A stretch of DNA of 8,519 nt from Oscillospiraceae bacterium (GTDB lineage Bacteria > Bacillota > Clostridia > Oscillospirales > Ruminococcaceae): NCBI GenBank assembly GCA_016302655.1, contig JAEDNF010000058.1, positions 1 through 8,519 of the forward strand, given 5' to 3'. The translations under genes were made by a program, and so were the position numbers. How positions within the stretch are numbered: position 1 is the stretch's first letter; each line of letters begins with the position of its first letter. The notes beneath the pieces were generated by a model that worked only from the letters and a program-made list of their open reading frames with translations, searched no databases and was not told where the DNA came from. This document shows positions 6,199 through 8,519 of this stretch, piece by piece.

Positions 6199-7851
6199 AT
6201 GGTTCTTTCGGATACTCAACTTGGTATGCTTGAACAGCTTTGCTACATTAACTCAGCAGTCGCCGAGAAAGCCGGTATAAGCGGTTTTAAAGCAATTGGC
6301 GAAAGCTGCGAGAATATGACTGTTTCTCAAATTCTCGAGTGTTTTGGTGAAAAAGAACTGAAAATGCTCGAAGCAAAGGGCAGTGATACGGTAGATTTTA
6401 TCAGCTGCAAGGAATGGGCGGGTATTATTCGATATCTTAAGACAAGCGAAATAAAGGATCTTGTTTTGACAGATACGTTTAATGGCTCGGATAATGCGGG
6501 AACGCTTGGTCTATGTTTCGCAGAGAGTGCAGATTCGAAAGAGGCAATTGTTGCATTTCATGGTACAAAACAAAAAGAGTGGGGAGACAACATTGAAGGA
6601 CTTAATGTTGCGGATACGCCACGCCAGAAAGAAGCATACGAATATATAGAGAGTCTTCCGTATGATAATATTACCGTTACCGGTCATTCAAAAGGTGCAA
6701 ATAAAGCGATGTATGTTGCTATAAGATCCGACAAGGTAACAAAATGCGTTGGCTTTGACGGTCAGGGCTTTTCAACTGAATTTATCAGAAAATATGGCGA
6801 TAGAATTATCAATCGGTCGGAAATTGTCACTAACTACTCTGTATATACTGACTATGTTCACGCTCTGCTTTTCCCGATACCGGGCTCTGTACAGAAATAT
6901 TGTATTGGTTACGGAATATCGGGTCCCGGCGAGCATCACGCTTCGAATTCTTTCTTTAAAACTGATGAAAACGGCAATATTGAACTTGACAATGAGGGTA
7001 ATCCGATTTTTAAAGAGACTGACGAAAACGAGTCAATCACGATGCTGCATGAATTTACCGCTTTCGTTCTCAACAATGCAAGCGACAGCGATAAAGAAAG
7101 AATAGTAGGTTACCTTTATCCTTTGATTCAAAAAGTGTTCTCCGGCGAAAAAGTCACTGTCGAGGAAATATTAAGAGACAAGGAAACACTTGCATTGATC
7201 ATTGCTTATCTTGCTAAATATATGCAAGTGAGTGGACGCAGTACTAAAGACATTGATAAGCTGTTAACGGTGATTGGCTTAGGGGAGCTAAATTCGTTAA
7301 TACAACTGGCAGAGTTTGAAGCTTTTGAAAAAAAATATTCAGTTAATTTCAACTTGGCATATCTGATTTCTCAGCTGATCGACAAAGATAACGATGAAGT
7401 ATACAAGCGAGTACTTTCATTATTAAAAGACGTTTTCTTGAAGGAATATAACATTAATATATATGACTTCTGGAACCAAATCAATGCCTATATAGCTGAA
7501 ATCGACTCATCCGGCGGATACGGCAATGCCACAGTGATCAATCCGGTTGAGTGGATCTATAGCAATGCGTATGTACAATTAAATCCGAATATCCGTGTGG
7601 ATACTGCCTTGCTCAGAGATTATGCATCCAGATTGACAAGGGTTTATAAAAGAATAAACAATTTGGACACACGCATGGATTCGTTATATCGGAAAACAGA
7701 TAAACCTTTGGAGTTATGGCACATTCTTAAATCGGATATAATGATGAAATATAATGTGAGAATAAAAAAATGTGCGCAATATCTTAATGAAACAGCGGAT
7801 GATTTTGATTTATTGGAAAGAAAAATCAGCTCAATCTTCAGTGGGGTGTAA
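6199..7851 (+). CDS. Putative T7SS lipase effector: N-terminal alpha/beta-hydrolase (DUF2974-like), C-terminal WXG-like domain
   Basis: 550 residues from ATG 6199. The N-terminal half has an alpha/beta-hydrolase core like the DUF2974/Mbeg1-type lipases: strand AIVAFHGT with oxyanion-hole H121-G-T, nucleophile elbow G162-H-S164-K-G166, candidate catalytic Asp D187 in VGFDGQGF, and candidate His at H246 or H247 in GEHHASN. A mostly helical middle follows (about 270-455). Residues about 465-547 form a helical hairpin (VDTALLRDYASRL, then a turn near LELW507HIL, then YNVRIKKCAQYLNETADDF) that looks like a WXG100/LXG-type targeting domain. There is no signal peptide, which fits export by T7SS. This catalytic-first order is the reverse of LXG toxins and matches the staphylococcal phospholipase TslA. 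The next gene follows after three bases and encodes a small helical protein, as expected for a partner. Likely substrates are membrane lipids of competitors or host; not shown by sequence. Confidence 0.82.
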   Translation: MVLSDTQLGMLEQLCYINSAVAEKAGISGFKAIGESCENMTVSQILECFGEKELKMLEAKGSDTVDFISCKEWAGIIRYLKTSEIKDLVLTDTFNGSDNAGTLGLCFAESADSKEAIVAFHGTKQKEWGDNIEGLNVADTPRQKEAYEYIESLPYDNITVTGHSKGANKAMYVAIRSDKVTKCVGFDGQGFSTEFIRKYGDRIINRSEIVTNYSVYTDYVHALLFPIPGSVQKYCIGYGISGPGEHHASNSFFKTDENGNIELDNEGNPIFKETDENESITMLHEFTAFVLNNASDSDKERIVGYLYPLIQKVFSGEKVTVEEILRDKETLALIIAYLAKYMQVSGRSTKDIDKLLTVIGLGELNSLIQLAEFEAFEKKYSVNFNLAYLISQLIDKDNDEVYKRVLSLLKDVFLKEYNINIYDFWNQINAYIAEIDSSGGYGNATVINPVEWIYSNAYVQLNPNIRVDTALLRDYASRLTRVYKRINNLDTRMDSLYRKTDKPLELWHILKSDIMMKYNVRIKKCAQYLNETADDFDLLERKISSIFSGV

Positions 7852-7854
7852 TAG

Positions 7855-8073
7855 ATGGATAAAAAAGCGTTAAAGGAAATAGAATCCATCAAAAAAGAAC
7901 TTCAAAGTATAATAGATGAATTACAAAACATCTCTTATGGAGTGAATAAGGATTTCGGAGGAATCGGTCAGAGAACATGTGCTGACAGTATCAGAAAAGT
8001 TGCAAATCATTACGCTGATATCAAAGAAGAATTGAAGCATATAGACACATCTGCACTTACCGAGAAAAGCTGA
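7855..8073 (+). CDS. Small helical-hairpin protein, probable targeting partner of the lipase effector
   Basis: A 72-residue protein with two amphipathic helices (about 4-29 and 42-65) joined by a turn containing FGGIG, where WXG100 proteins have WxG. Thus it looks like a shortened WXG-like hairpin, similar in size and layout to the small accessory proteins (Lap or TlaA type) that bind the targeting domain of LXG and TslA toxins; exact family not recognised. It has no signal peptide or membrane segment. A single Cys (C42) lies at the start of helix 2. The gene starts three bases after the lipase stop with only a weak GTGGGG ribosome site (7841-7846), so it is probably translated by coupling, consistent with making equal amounts of the two proteins. 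Confidence 0.8.
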   Translation: MDKKALKEIESIKKELQSIIDELQNISYGVNKDFGGIGQRTCADSIRKVANHYADIKEELKHIDTSALTEKS

Positions 8074-8138
8074 TGAATAACGATCAACAAGTAGCAAATA
8101 CGATGTTCCTGCTACAAAAATGTTCTTTGATTCCATGA
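8073..8138 (+). CDS. Very short ORF (21 aa) overlapping the previous stop; doubtful
   Basis: ATG 8073 overlaps the preceding TGA (TGATG), the classical arrangement for coupled translation, and the frame runs 21 codons (MNNDQQVANTMFLLQK and a short tail) to TGA at 8136-8138. No good ribosome site precedes it. It could be a leader peptide, a remnant of a lost gene, or chance. A weak 6-bp inverted repeat, GTAGCA (8091-8096) and TGCTAC (8110-8115), lies inside it. Confidence 0.2.
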   Translation: MNNDQQVANTMFLLQKCSLIP

Positions 8139-8151
8139 AAGGAGTAACAGA

Positions 8152-8451
8152 ATGTCCGTTCAGATAGATACAATGAAGGTGCGTGACGCCGCAAGCAGAA
8201 TCTCAAAAATCAATTCGGAAATTGACGGCGATTATTGTTTAGTTGATACCGCAATAAACAAAATGAGAAAGAAATGGAAAGGAAATGCGGCAGATAGTGC
8301 AATAAATGCCGCAATGCATATCAAGAAAGCTACCAAAGATTCGCGATATGCATCGATTAACGAACTTGTAACTTTTTTAAATTCACGCGTTACCGATAAA
8401 TACGATACGGCAGAAAGCATAGTTGCCAGTGCGGCGGATGCTTTTAAATAA
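8152..8451 (+). CDS. WXG100 protein 3, WKG type with YxxxE export motif
   Basis: A 99-residue WXG100 protein: helix 1 (about 7-40), turn with W42-K43-G44, helix 2 (about 46-95). The tail has Y84-DTA-E88, a canonical YxxxD/E signal, and ends DAFK, closely parallel to WXG100 protein 2. AAAGGAG (8138-8144) is seven bases before ATG. Its place after the lipase and the small helical protein suggests it belongs to the effector module, perhaps carrying the export signal for a lipase complex, and not to the core machine. It is clearly diverged from the WXG100 pair near essC, with a very basic MRKKWKG turn. Confidence 0.93.
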   Translation: MSVQIDTMKVRDAASRISKINSEIDGDYCLVDTAINKMRKKWKGNAADSAINAAMHIKKATKDSRYASINELVTFLNSRVTDKYDTAESIVASAADAFK

Positions 8452-8468
8452 AAAGGAGAAAATTAGAT

Positions 8469-8519
8469 ATGGCAATCATTGAAGTGAACCATAACGAACT
8501 ACTTAAAACTGCTGAAAAA
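8469..8519 (+). CDS. Start of a further WXG100-like protein (3' truncated by window)
   Basis: Only 17 codons are visible, reading MAIIEVNHNELLKTAEK. The pattern of a short strand-like start followed by an amphipathic helix with xxxELLKTAxK matches the N-termini of WXG100 proteins such as WXG100 protein 1 in this window (PELLETTAGK). AAGGAG (8453-8458) precedes ATG by 10 bases and lies just after the stop of WXG100 protein 3, so the two would form a second tandem WXG100 pair. The family call rests on a short stretch. Confidence 0.6.
   Translation, partial: MAIIEVNHNELLKTAEK

Noticed and set aside
6199..7851. Classical LXG toxin
   Set aside because: The N-terminus is the hydrolase domain; the helical targeting-like domain is at the C-terminus.
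1..8519. tRNA, rRNA, CRISPR array, insertion sequence or attachment site
   Set aside because: No cloverleaf, spaced direct repeats, transposase or integrase genes, or terminal inverted repeats were seen.

Overview
This window is part of a type VII secretion locus of the Firmicutes type (T7SSb). All genes are on the + strand and tightly packed. The evidence is the C-terminal end of an EssC-like FtsK/SpoIIIE ATPase, a YukD/EsaB ubiquitin-like protein, several WXG100 proteins, and a lipase with a WXG-like C-terminal domain. The AGGAGG-type ribosome binding sites, moderate GC content and zinc-ribbon/FHA accessory proteins suggest a Clostridia member, perhaps a Ruminococcus-like gut anaerobe. The taxon is inference from style, not from a marker gene.

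Layout. 1-1344: 3' part of essC, cut by the window edge. 1345-1596: esaB/yukD, immediately after the essC stop. 1622-1924 and 1939-2238: a tandem WXG100 pair, of which only the second has a canonical YxxxE tail. 2248-2278: a perfect 14-bp hairpin. 2349-4682: a large lipoprotein with an SLH-like N-terminus and a C-terminal Big_2 Ig-like domain. 4702-4732: a GC-rich hairpin. 4778-5809: a protein with an N-terminal domain resembling DUF6382, a zinc ribbon and an FHA domain. 5822-6091: a single-pass membrane protein with a zinc ribbon of the same spacing. 6092-6198: a gap with a plausible promoter. 6199-7851: an alpha/beta-hydrolase lipase with a C-terminal WXG-like helical domain. 7855-8073: a 72-aa helical-hairpin protein. 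8152-8451: another WXG100 protein. 8469 to the end: the start of a further WXG100-like protein.

How the genes may work together. The first half holds machine components (motor ATPase, EsaB, core WXG100 substrates). The second half looks like an effector module. The lipase has its catalytic domain first and its putative secretion domain last, the reverse of LXG toxins and reminiscent of the staphylococcal lipase TslA with its small helical partners. The 72-aa protein and the WXG100 proteins just downstream would be its targeting partners. The FHA/zinc-ribbon protein and the membrane zinc-ribbon protein between machine and effector are candidate accessory or regulatory components. EssA, EssB and EsaA are not in the window, and no immunity gene for the lipase can be identified with confidence.
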